64,000 bases of DNA from Lycium barbarum. Taxonomy: Eukaryota; Streptophyta; Magnoliopsida; Solanales; Solanaceae. Below the pieces are notes generated by a model. It was given only the letters and a program-made list of their open reading frames with translations, made no database searches and was not told the origin of the DNA. Below are positions 11,211 through 23,213 of the stretch, piece by piece. Position 1 is the first letter of the stretch, and each line of letters starts with the position of its first letter. Made by a program: the position numbers and the translations under genes. The DNA is taken from positions 61,289,800 to 61,353,799 of the forward strand of contig NC_083341.1 in assembly GCF_019175385.1 (NCBI RefSeq). Direction: 5' to 3'.

Positions 11211-13559
11211 TGTTTTTGTTTTTTTTTTTTTTCTGCGCAGTTGAGTTTGGGATTTAGAAGCACAAGGGCTTCAAATTCATTTTTGATTCACTGCTATGCT
11301 AGAAAATGGTAACATTTTAATCTTGTTGCTTATCTTTAGTTATTTTATGATAATGCCTTTTCTATCAAGTGTTTTTAGCTTAATTAGTAATAGTAAGGCT
11401 TAGTTTATTACCTCAACATATTTGAACTGGTCTCCCCAAACCTTATATTTGAGTTAAATCATATGCGTAATCTTGTTATAATCATTTATCTAATTTAGAG
11501 AAGCCAGTGGACTATATATGTGTATGTTTTAACAAAATTTCTGATGGTGTTTTATTAGTATATAATAAACCTGGATGTTATGAATGATGCTTGGTCCTCT
11601 GCTAAACTGTTTATCTTTTAGTATGATGGTATAAAGTTGTTTGACACAAATGGCTTGAACAATCCTACAATAACACTGCTTGATCCTGTTTGGATATGTA
11701 AGACTATCAATAAATGATGATAATTACTTTAAGTTGACTGTAGCATGCCATCCTGAAATCTTAAACTTGTTTTCTGAGTCAAACGTGTTTGCTTATGTTA
11801 CAATTGATTGCATAGGTCATGACCAGGCTAAGTAAAGAGTCATAGTTGGTCTAAACAAGGTCTAGTGGAGTAAACATACTCATACAGGTCTTTAAATGTC
11901 ATCAAGGCATTAGAAGGAATTTAAATGAGTCTGACTACTTTTAGATGTGTGCAAGCCTAACTGAGTATTGTGAAACATGATCCAAGCATCTGAGGGAGTC
12001 TGAATTGGCTGGACTTGTACACAATTGTGCTTAACTCTTCTTAGGCTCTTTGAATGGCATAAGTGTGGTTGTGATATGATCTAACTAGTATGCACTAAGA
12101 ATGAAACAATTAAAGTATCCCAGTGAGACCCTGTGAGTTAAGAATTAAAAGGCAAAGTGGTTCCAATCTCAGATGATCAAGCCTAAATTAACATAGTGTC
12201 TTGACTGCTAAGTGTCCATGTTCAAAAGGGAAATACACAGCTACCATATAGAAATAAATGAACTTAAAGAGGGTAGTCTGGGCTCTGGGATTGTCAAGAT
12301 ACCTTGTCTGACCTTACCATGTCTTGTTGTGCATGGATCGTTCTAGAATGGAAAAAGGAGGATTCTAGCAAGCCTTTAAGCAAGATAATATATTTTATAT
12401 GTGGTTTCATCCCAAAATAACCATGGGTCCTTTGGAAATTTCCTTGGTTGTCATTCTGTCTATTCAAATAAGACTTGCATGACATCACCTAAAAAATGAT
12501 TTGAATACTTTTTAATACCTGGAAGCCTCTATGTGATTGCATGTTTTTTTTTAGTTGTGCTTAATAATCTGATTGGATATGCCCAAAAGGGTTTGCTAAA
12601 TGCAAGTGCATTTGAATAAAGTTCAAAAACCTGTTCTTTATTTTGAAACACTTGTAAATATTCAGGTAGACTCAATAATGTTTGTCTTAGTTTAAATCTG
12701 TCTAAGTATTACTAGAGCCTTCTTTTGGCCAAATATGTCTAAATGTGTGCTTGAAATGACCTAGATATGATTGTGGAATGGTTTGCTGTCATAAACTTAA
12801 GTAAAAGAATGTGATATAGGCAGAAGTCCTTGGTAATGATATGAATCAGTGGCTGAAGGTAAACCTCTGCACTTATGTTGTAAAAACTAGTCTAAATAAC
12901 TTGGAAAGAAAACTAGAAGAGTTAAGAAGCACTTCACTTGGCCTACTTATCACTCGAAATTGTTTGAACTAGATTGTGTGTGAAATTAATTTTGTGTAAT
13001 CCCTAAAAGCTAGACATTTTCCCTCTAATAAGTAATTTGAAATCTAAAACATGATGAAGAGAAAAGAATGGATAAGTAGGAAACCCTCTGACCCCTTTAT
13101 GCATTGTCCTTTTTTTTTCCATCCCTGTGTATGATTTTGCCTCTTTCTTTTGACTAAGGTCATTCAAACTGATAGTTTTGGCACAAACTAATCATGGTTA
13201 TTTTGAATACTAGTATTAATAAGAAAATGATATTGCATGCTCAAACGGTTGAAAATGATTATATATTCAGAAAGGATATAATTGTCATGGTTTTGTCTTT
13301 TGCTTTGCCTTAAAAGGTATATCTTAATCTGCATGTCTATATAGTCTGCTCTTTGTTCTTCATCTATTTTTCTAATGACAGGGATTCAAAAACAGCTTCA
13401 TTGATTAAGATCCTGGGCTTATTTTAACAGGAATAGCTTTAGGTTAGTGTCAACTAGGTATTTAACTAGGGTTCAATGTAAGGATATATGTTAAGTTAAT
13501 CTTAACTATAGAGTCTCTAGGGGTTGTCACTAAGGCACGAGAATGTGGTAAAGGGGTTG

Positions 13560-15290
13560 AGGGTGCCTCAGGGGAGTAAAAGGTGATCTTAGGCATGAGT
13601 TAGAAGTGATGACCAATGGAACCTTTTCTCCCTTTTTACTGGAAGTAAGATTCAGGAAAGGTTTGGGGAAGTGATGACCCCTCACCCTGTCCTGCTTCTC
13701 TTTCAAGACCCTGAGGTCCTCTTTTCCTCCCAAACTTCATTCCCATGGCTATGGGACACATAAGGGCTCTATGTTGGTTAATAAAAAGCTTAACATTATC
13801 TAGGGAAGGTCTTTTAGAACACCATGTTTGTTTTAAACCAAAAGTAGAGAATAGGGTCAGAGTCTGGTCATAATCAGTCCTCTAAGTTGAATTAACCTGT
13901 AAAATGATAGTTGTCTTTGCTGCTGGTGCCTGACTTTGTTAAATGATAAGGGGAGAAGGTCATAATGTGCGTATATACGAACTCTGATTCACATGACCTA
14001 GGGAAGCCTTTTAAAGGCACCTTAGAGTTGGGGATTTGATGAGGACATGATCACATAAGTTATGATACTAATTGATGAATTTTCAAGCTAACATTAATCC
14101 TATTGAATGTAGTAGAACATCAAAAGGTTGTGATATCTATTTGAAATATTTGAAGCAATTGTCTTTGTTTTATAAGAATGGGACTTTGTGTTTTCCTGAA
14201 TCTGTTCTTGTGTGGGCTTGCTTAACTAAGTGACATCAGTTATGACTGGAATAAAACATGGGAAGGATTATGATCAGGTTAAAACAAAACTTAAGAGAAC
14301 TAGGCATGTCTATAAGAAATCTATGACAATTGGCTAAGGCATTTAGAGTTAAGGTTTACTTGCATTTGTGTGGGTTTGAGACTTCCCAGGCCTGCTTGAA
14401 TATGCTTAAGTTAGTCAAGTAACTCTGAATAGTTGTATGTTATGCACTAAGGGTAATTTTGAAAAAAGTAATGTCCTAGAGCAGGATAAGGAAATCTAAG
14501 ATGAAGTTGAGATTCAAGATCACTCATAAGATAATAACGTATTAAAGGGTCCATTAGGAGTTAATAAAGGTCTATAAAACTGTTGAGATTATTCTAAAAT
14601 GAAGTGGAATTCCATATGCCATTAGCAGGACTAAGTGTCATGTTTGGTTTCATTTGAATAGAATTCAAATTGTGCTCATATTATCAGACTTCCTTTCTTA
14701 TCTGATTCATGTCTAAATTTTCAAAAGAAGTTTAAGATAGCTTTTAAAAGATGATTTGAGGCCTGATGTACCTTTAACTGTCCAAAACAAAAATGATTGA
14801 TCAATTGGAGATGGAACTGTTTTGAACCTAGAATTTGGTATTCAATCTAATTCCTTAAACTCTTAAGTGATTAAATTGCTCAACTTTCTTAAGTGTTAAT
14901 GGCTAAAGGTATTCAATATGGCTTCACATAGTATGGTTTTAAAACCGAAAATGACTAGAAACTATTTACTTTATGTGATTAATTAAGGGTCTAGGTGAGA
15001 CTCATTTTAAGTAGGTGGGTGGGTAGTGCCAAATCATCTTTGTCCAAAGTTTTGGTGATTGGTATTTGGTAGGAGAATAAGGTGAAGGGGGTGGGGTTGC
15101 TTTAGGAGAGTAAAAGGTGAGCTTAGGCATGAACTGGAGGTAATGACCAGTGAGGCCTTTGATCCCTTTTTACTGAAAGTAAGGTGCAGGAAAGGAATGG
15201 GGAGGTGATGACCTCACCCTATCTTGCCCTTCTTTCAGGACCCTAAGGCTTCCTTGACTCCCTAGATCTTGTTTTCATGACTTGGAGTTC
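13560..15290 (+). repeat. Diverged direct repeat inside LTR of element 2
   Basis: 13565-13745 and 15105-15290 share GGAGAGTAAAAGGTGA-type starts, TTAGGCATGA, CCTTTTTACTG, AAGTAAG and CAGGAAAGG, ending in a GACCCT(G/A)AGG block, in the same order, about 1.54 kb apart. Divergence is clear but the order is preserved. This suggests an old segmental duplication that lengthened this LTR. The full extent of the duplicated unit was not resolved by eye. Confidence 0.6.
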
Positions 15291-16914
15291 ATTGAGAGCT
15301 GTTAATTGGTCAAGGGTGGTTTGCCAAGCCTTGGGAGAAAATTCTTGTGATTTATTGTTGCCTGAAGCTAAGTTAGAATAGAGGGAAAATTTTCAATTAC
15401 ATCTTTGTCATGCCTTGGGGATTTTTAAATTTCATGTTGTCTAAAACTGAGTTTGAAACAAAGAGTAGGTGTCTATCATGTCCTTGTCATGATTAAAAAG
15501 GTTAAAATTGCATTAATTAAGTCCCAAAGAGATGAGTTGCTCACTTAGTTGTTTGAACCTATGTTCTCCCTTTTCTTTTTCTTGAGGTTTGACTTGTCTG
15601 ATATATTGTTTGCTTCCTGAGGAATGTGTTTTAAAGTTGGTATGGTGATTATGTGTGGACTTGGTCATGCAAAAACACTTAGCTTGGTCTGAACTTAGAA
15701 ATGAACACTTAGCTAATCTTAGGTTGGTAAAGACCTTCCATTTCTTGAACTAAATTGTGCCACCTAGACTTTACTGGATATTATCGTATAACTTAGACTA
15801 AAATAACAAAAACTGTGAACTGTCTAGGAACAATTGGTCCTGCATCATTAGTATTTTTTAGAATCCTATGAAACATAGAATTAGGGGGATGAAATAATTA
15901 ATGTATTGTATCTGTGCTCTAAAATGAAGGGTGTTAAATGGGAATTGGTCTGATATTGATTATGAGGGGTATGGTAGGTATTCTTAAAGGTAGTATGGGC
16001 CACTTGGTTTAGAATGGTCTTTTCAAGACACCTCAAAAGGGGCAGAGAAGAGCCAAGCTTAGCTTGACTCATAGTATCTACCCCCAAAATGAGGGGTGCC
16101 ATGACCAGTCTATATACCATGGGGAACACTCTTGTCTTAAAGAGATATGACTTCCTTAAATCCCATCATTTTACAAAAGGCCTGAAGGTAATAAGGATTA
16201 GGGAACCTAGTATGTTCAAAGGTCTAGAATGCACTTAGGAGGTTAAGAGTAATGAATGTGGTCATTTCAAAAAGTTGGTCTTTAGTTTTCTTTCTAAAAG
16301 CAATAAACTGGTTTAAGATTATTGGCAATAAAATGTCCCTGCTAGGAGTTTAAAAGAGTCTGAATATGTGAAGATTGGGTTTTGAACTTTAAGCCATCTT
16401 TTAGGGATTCGTTGGCACAAATGTAGTTGACTCTGTCCCCTATCTATCAAAAGTGGTAACTAGTATAAAGCTTTATTGTAACATGATCCTGCTACTGCTA
16501 TATTGAAACAAAGATTTTCTGTGTTCTTTCCTGAGAATAGGAAACTATATAGTCTTAGTTCACTCGGTGTTGTTTGGTATAGGCCTCCTGATACTCCAAC
16601 TTTTTTTTTGGTGTGATTACAAGTTACAGGATCTTCCCCTTTGGCTATACTCTCCTATTGTGCTTCTGTGACCACCTGAAACAAATTCTGCTCCCCTGCT
16701 ATGAATATATGAAATTGATGAATTATTTATTTGATGTGCATTAAAATTAAAGTTTGGACTTTGATTAGCTTTGCCTTGTGTATAGTAATTGGACATGTAA
16801 GAGTATCATTAAACATAGAATCTACACAGATTTATAAAAGAAAGGAGTATACATATGGTATACACATATCATGTGTATAGCATGGATATACTGTGTGTAT
16901 ACCTATAAGAAAAT

Positions 16915-17382
16915 AGACTAGTTATGAGCATTATGTGTATGTAAATACAAGAATAGGACCTGGTTATGATACCTATTTAATTAAGTATCGTGGAATTGAT
17001 ATACATATTTTATGTGTCCCATTGTATTACAGTGTCTGTCCCCATTCTTGTCATGATCTTGAATTTATTTAAAAGTTACTTTGTATTCAAAATACATCCC
17101 AAAGCTTATACTTGTGCACAGCTTTGAGACTATGGTTACGTATTGTGGCAACACTAGTTTTGTTTGAGAGTATGAGGAGGCTTTGGTGGGGATAGGTACA
17201 GCCACTCCTCTATATCCAGCCATGTCGGGGGCTCATGAAACCCTTTGGAAATTGTGTGGTGTCGGGAACAAGGGTGGTGACAACCTTTTCTCATTGGTAT
17301 ATTGTGGTTTTTGAGGTTTTCCAGTGAAGCAATGGTATATAACCAAGTCCTTGGTTGTGCACTTGTAATCAAGTGGGGAGAA

Positions 17383-17442
<60 letters not shown>

Positions 17443-17910
17443 AGACTAGTTATGAGCATTATGTGTATGTAAATACAAGAATAGGACCTGGTTATGATAC
17501 CTATTTAATTAAGTATCGTGGAATTGATATACATATTCTATGTGTCCCATTGTATTACAGTGTCTGTCCCCATTCTTGTCATGATCTTGAATTTATTTAA
17601 AAGTTACTTTGTATTCAAAATACATCCCAAAGCTTATACTTGTGCACAGCTTTGAGACTATGGTTACGTATTGTGGCAACACTAGTTTTGTTTGAGAGTA
17701 TGAGGAGGCTTTGGTGGGGATAGGTACAGCCACTCCTCTATATCCAGCCATGTCGGGGGCTCATGAAACCCTTTGGAAATTGTGTGGTGTCGGGAACAAG
17801 GGTGGTGACAACCTTTTCTCATTGGTATATTGTGGTTTTTGAGGTTTTCCAGTGAAGCAATGGTATATAACCAAGTCCTTGGTTGTGCACTTGTAATCAA
17901 GTGGGGAGAA

Positions 17911-17998
<88 letters not shown>
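16915..17998 (+). repeat. Near-identical 528-bp tandem duplication with (TA)n ends
   Basis: The segment from AGACTAGTTATGAGCATTAT (16915) is repeated from 17443. By eye, about 475 bases of unique sequence differ at one base (ATATTTTATG against ATATTCTATG). Each copy ends in a (TA)n tract, about 45 bases in copy 1 and about 85 in copy 2. The copies therefore look very recent, or an assembly artefact from two haplotypes. Confidence 0.93.
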
Positions 17999-18001
<3 letters not shown>

Positions 18002-19341
18002 AGGATTAGGTTTATTAAACATAGATTTAAAAAATGGGGGATGTATATGTATACGCACATATGTATGTATAATTTTGATAATACCAAATCCACTAAACCT
18101 ATACTAATCCAATTCCTTTTCTTTTTCACTCTTACTGCATGGCTACTTGGGCCAGAGTTGGCCCAACAAGAATATTCTTTCAAACTGTTAAGTCTTGGCC
18201 CAACAGGAATATTCTTTCAAACTGTTAAGTCTAAAAAGGGAAGCTAATATTACGAAGGCCCAGCCATGGGTGAGAATGGAACGAAGGCCCAACCATGGGT
18301 AAAAATGGCTTTTAAGGGGTTTGGTACACACCTAACTTATCTCCTTTTCCTCCTTTAATTTCGGCATGTCAATTTTTCTCTTATTTGAAATGTTGTATTT
18401 GTATAAACTCACATTATTATTGGAATCCTTTACATTTTGAATTAGGCATCTTAGGTGAACGGTGCATATGCCGTTTAGTTAGACCTTAGGCCCCAACGCG
18501 ATTTTTAAAACCCGAATTAGCGTAAACATTTTCGAAAATGAAATAAAAATGGCTAGGCTAGTAAGGGAAATAAAGGGATCAGTCCCATCGTTTACCAGAA
18601 ATAATGTGTTGCTATCATCTTTTCCTCAAATTAGACTAAATCAGATTTTTGTAAAAAAAAAAAAAAAAAAAACGAGCAAAACGCCCCTTTCTAGTTAAGT
18701 TTCAATCCCTTTTTCAAAGTCCTATTTTAGTTCAAGCGAAAAATGGATTTTCAGAACTATGTGAATAATATACCCTACAAAACGAGTTCCATCTTTTTAT
18801 ATTAAAAATCAGGCCAAGAATGGGTTTTCAGAACTGTATGAATAAAATGACTTACAAAAAAAAAAAAAACGAGTTTTGTCCTTTAAATTAAAAATCAGAC
18901 GAACGTATGGGTTTTTATAGCTATGTAAATAATATTCTTTGCGAAAATAAGTTCTGTCATTTAAATCAAAAATCAGACGAATCAAAAAATAGTTTTAGGC
19001 ATGTAAATGTGTAATTCACTTGTACTGAAGTATACATATTATTTTTCTGAAAATAAACTAAAGCAAGCCATAGAGTTTTTGAGGGCTGAGGCCCAAATCA
19101 AAAAGGTCATATTTTAGGTCCCATCCAACTAATTTTTTTAGGAAAAAAAAAAAGGAGACAAATAATGTTTTGGACTTAATCCAGGAACTGAAGAAAAGAG
19201 TAAGAGATTTTGGGGCCAAAACCAAACAAATCTTAATCATTTTATAAAAGAGAGCGTAGTTTGGGCCTAAGTCCATGACAAATGGTTTTTATTATAAGCA
19301 ATCAGGTTCTAAGATAAAATTCTGGGATCATAAATAATAAA

Positions 19342-20592
19342 GAGGAAATTTACATGACATAACTAAATACTAATATATATTTATATTTAGTAGCTATAGT
19401 TTAGATTAATTACATTCTATAGCTAAGAGTAATATGTTAAATGCAACTAATAGCTACATATATATTTAAAATAGAATACTTTATTTTTATTATTTATAAA
19501 AAAGAAAAAATTATCTTGACTGCTTCTGCTCTCAGCCGACGGACCGTGGTCGGACTTCCGGCGAACGAGCTCCGACCACCAACCAATAACAACACACCAC
19601 TGCTCCCTCCGTTCCCTTCTCCTTCTACTCCCTCCGTCATCCGCGCCCCACCGCCGTCAACCACCATCACTGCCAGCCTTGCCGAAGTCACTATCTGCGG
19701 TGAACCACAACAACAAAAAATTTGAAACCAGCTCTGCATGAAGTCTTGACCCACCGTTGAAACCTTAGTTCCTTATTTTTTGTGTTTTCATTTGCAAAGG
19801 AGAAGCTCAGTTCCTTATTTTTTGGTTTTCATTTGCAAAGGAGAAAGTTGGGTGTGTGGATTTTGCAAATTCATGCTACGGAAGTGTTTTGCTGCAATGT
19901 TAGATCTGCACTTCTATTCATCCAGATCTGCACTTTCCTGCCGCCGTCGGCTCAATGGACTGAGAAGTGTGGCGGAGGGATCGTTCAGATCTGAGCTTCT
20001 TCTAGTCACGTTCCGATGACAAGTGCAGTGACGGAGGGATTGTATTCATTTTGATATTTTTTTCAATTCAGTTTTTGAGTGTATTTGTAATTTTTTAGTG
20101 TATCTATTTATTTTTTTTATTCAGTTTTTGAGTGTATTGATTAATTTTTTAGTGTATCTATTTTTTTATGTTCAGTATTTTAGTGTATATATTACGGCTA
20201 AATCTATTTTTTTTTTTTGTATTTATGTTATTCGAATACAATTGAATTTAAAATACAATAAGTTGAATACAATTTTTTTTTTTGTATTTATGTTGTTTGA
20301 ATATAACCATTTTTAAATACAATAAATTGAATACAATGTAAATGTAGCTAGAAATGAATACAACTGAGTTGAATACATTTGACGTGAATACAAATGACTT
20401 GAATACAGCGAAAATAAATGTTTGATACAATTTTACTCGTTGTATTCAAGAATACAGCGAGACCGTTTTATAAATACAGCGAGCCATTTTATGAATACAA
20501 CAGCCAAAAAGTAGTTATGCCATGTAAATATTGAAACTTTAACTATGAATAATTTTAAATCCCCAAAGTGTAGTCATTTATGTAAAATTCCC
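19342..20592. mobile_element. Non-autonomous Mutator-like element, copy A (1251 bp)
   Basis: Flanked by a 9-bp near-perfect target duplication, AATAATAAA (19333-19341) and AATACTAAA (20593-20601). Ends are inverted: GAGGAAATTTACATGACATA at the left, and GGGAATTTTACATAAATG when the right end is read from outside. The interior has a subterminal TAGCTATAGTTT motif, a GC-rich block with CCGACG/CCGCCG triplets (19535-19720), a tandem repeat of TTCATTTGCAAAGGAGAA (19788 and 19828), and a 3' field of TGTATTCAAGAATACAGC-like palindromes. No transposase is present. Copy B at 48832-50114 has the same architecture. Nine-base duplications are typical of Mutator-like elements. Confidence 0.7.
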
Positions 20593-21238
20593 AATACTAA
20601 ATTTGATTTTATGAACCCAAGTTTTTTTTATAAACCCGCACCAACTATTGTTTTTAATAAATAAGTAAGGTCTTAAATAAAGGTGTTCTAAAAAACGTAC
20701 TAAATGGACTAACCCGGACCATGTATGAGTCTAAGCATGAACAAATTTCATTTATCCCAAACTTTTAAAAAGACCTTTTTTCTATACAAAAGTAATATTA
20801 TCCTTATATGTGAAAGGAACTAATTATATTAGGATATTATAAATCCAAACCTAAATACCCTATATGTAAATGGAATATATTTAATTCTTTTCAAAAAATG
20901 ATATGCAAAAGATGACAGATTTTTTCGAGAAAATAAACACCAAGTAAACAGTTCATACAAATACTCACACATTGGAATTCAAAGGTCAACCGTATAGTAC
21001 GGATCCTTAATACTAGGGTGCCTAACACCTTCTCTAGGGGATCACCAGAACTCTTACCTAGAACATTGGATTAAGAAGGATTTTTCACGGTGTATGAATA
21101 AACCCTTCAAAACTGGTTTTCCTAATTTCCTAAAAATTAAGTGGCGACTCTTTTAAAACAAAGTCCGAAAGAGCACCAACGATTTCGAAGTAGCTTTTCC
21201 GAGCGCTAACCCCGCCCGCGAAAATATGAACCGTTACA

Positions 21239-22137
21239 ATTGGAATCAGATCTCATATAATCGTGACATTAAACTATACAAAGAAGATTGAATTTTATCT
21301 TTTGCGAAGATTAATTCACGACAATAAAAATGGCTATAATCTACTTATTTTCAAAATTAACAAAAGGTAACTTTTCAGGTCCACAACTCAAAACAGCAAG
21401 CGAAAACCTCGAACTCCAACTTAACTTTCAAACAAATCCTTTTCAAAACTGATATTTTTTCTCTCTTAGTATTTTTGTTTTCAATGTATTGTTTTCTTCT
21501 TTTTTCTGTGTGCTGTAGTATATGTTCTCCTAAGTGTTGCTGTGTATATATTTATATTTGGGTTATGTGTGCAAGATGCGTAGAGAAAAAATAGGGAATG
21601 GGTGGAGTTCAAGTGAGTGTTTTTAGGGGTGAGGAGTTTAAGGAGATAGGTTATGGGTAGTTTGGGATTTAGAGGGAAGAGACGTGAGGGTGATGGGGTA
21701 GTTTAGGTTGCTGGATAAGTTTTTTTTTTTTTTTTTTTTAATTTAGGTTAGCATTTGTCTTTCCTTTTTTTGATACTTTCTTTAAAAGATAAAATTGCTA
21801 ACTAATCACTTTTAGAGTAATAAAAATATAGAATAGTTAAATAGCTAGTCCAAAATAAAATAAAAATGTAACTAAGTAAAATACTAAAATCGCTAGCTTA
21901 TTTATCAAAACTTAAATTATAAGAAAACATATTTTTGTAAATTGTCTTCTTTTTTTCTGAAAATAAATGACGAAACTTATCCTAAAATGTGACTCTATTT
22001 TTTGTATTTTTCAAATTTTAAAAGTAACTTACTAAAAATGAAATAAAAATTAAAATATTTGATCTAGACTTAAAAGAAATATTTAAACACTGCAAATGGT
22101 GTAAAACTTATGTTCGGTCAAAAATTAGGTGTTCACA
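21239..22137 (-). repeat. Possible truncated LTR of a third Tat-like element
   Basis: At 22137 the minus strand starts TGTGAACACCTAATTTTTGA, very like the starts of the Ogre-like LTRs (TGTTGACACCTAATTTTTGA). The following 900 bases are AT-rich, with purine-rich blocks near 21580-21710 and a T-run at 21720. No matching 3' end was recognised; the segment abuts the end of LTR 2 at 21238. A fragment or a distinct short LTR are both possible. Confidence 0.35.
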
Positions 22138-23213
22138 TGTATTACTTTTTAAAAGTACAGTCTAGCTTCCAATAGGTCTCCAAACAACGTTATTACTTTC
22201 AAAAAATGCAGTCCAGCTTCCAACAGATCATACTTCAAACGGTAGTATTACAAATTTATATGCTCTGTATAATAGTTGATAATTGTTATATGACGTAAGA
22301 TTTATTTGGCTATTAGTTGATAATTTTAGCTTCTTTTTATAAAAAAAAAAAAAAAAATGAAGTGGCCTGAGCTGGTGTCCCCGCGGGCCATCACCCAGGC
22401 TCACTAGTGGGCCGGGCTACCGGGCTGTCCACCATGTCCGGCCCAGCCCCCTAATAAATGCCACCTAGCTCAGCCCCTTATCCCCTTAGCCGAGTCCGTG
22501 CTGGCCCGATGGAGGGGTGGGTTTATCGGACCGGGTATGGGCCGACCCGGCCCACTTGACAGGCTTACCTCTTCTTTCCCTTATCGCGTAAAGGGAACTT
22601 AGATGGTACATTTTAAGCATACATTACTGTTCTTAATGTCACTTTCCATTTCTTACCACTTGCTCTTTTCAGTTCTAGTGTCTGATAAAAACACTCAAGT
22701 TTGTTATGTTATGTCTGTACTTACTATTTTTTGTTGTTTAGAAATTCTGAAATGAAGGCAATAGCAAGTTTGATGGTTGGAAATTAAAGCTTTATGGATT
22801 TTTAAACAATTTATTTAGGGAGTTCGGATGACATTCCTCTAAAATTGAAATAAAACAAATTAATATAGTTACAACTGTTGTGAGTTCTCACATCCAATGA
22901 TCCAAGTGAATATTCTGTACTTCAGCAGTGTAAATATTCTGTAAAATCTTTTAACACATATATCATGCTGGTGACCTAGGAAACATGTGCATGTTACTCA
23001 AGACAAAGACAAATATACTCCAAATTGATCTTTTATTTTAATAGAATTCTCTATACCTACAATATGATAAAACTCTTTCTACATGTTTGTGGAGATTTGC
23101 TTGAAATAAATGTCTTGGTGCACAATCTGAACGTTTACTGCAAAACTGTCAATTAGTTTTAGTGCAACATTGTTCTTTTATGGTTCTAGAGCATCAACAT
23201 ATTAAATAAATGC
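22138..23213. other. Intergenic, no gene; GC-rich transposon-like block
   Basis: 22140-22255 holds two diverged copies of an about 53-bp unit (ATTACTTTnnAAAAnn, CAGTC(T/C)AGCTTCCAA). 22360-22570 is GC-rich with GGGCCGGGCTACCGGGC and GGCCGACCCGGCCCACTTGA, the texture of a common plant hAT-type non-autonomous remnant, but clean ends were not found. The remainder is AT-rich with no supported feature. Confidence 0.5.

Larger units (their letters stand above)
9805..21238 (+). repeat. Expanded 3' LTR of Ogre-like element 2 (11.4 kb with inserts)
   Basis: Starts TGTTGACACCTAATTTTTGA and ends GAACCGTTACA. Its 5' portion (9805-11300) matches 29842-31515, its middle matches 41160-43500 and its end matches 44000-45363. 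The length above the 5-6 kb of the sister copies is partly explained by a 1251-bp Mutator-like insert, a 528-bp tandem duplication and an older internal repeat near 13.6/15.1 kb. No ORF inside looks like a gene. Bases after the end do not match the five bases before the start, which agrees with this being one LTR of a larger element and not a solo LTR. One caution: the bases after the end (TTGGAATCAGATC) loosely resemble a Met-type primer site. Confidence 0.65.

Noticed and set aside
11048..11263. Arginine-rich minus-strand frame
   Set aside because: Produced by the (TTC)n microsatellite.
17154..18183. Frames with poly-(YI) stretches
   Set aside because: Translation of (TA)n microsatellites in the duplicated LTR segment.
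19441..19754. Opposite-strand frames of 94 and 86 codons in the GC-rich block of Mutator-like copy A
   Set aside because: Low-complexity Pro/Ser/Thr or Gly-rich translations; may be captured coding sequence but no parent gene could be named.
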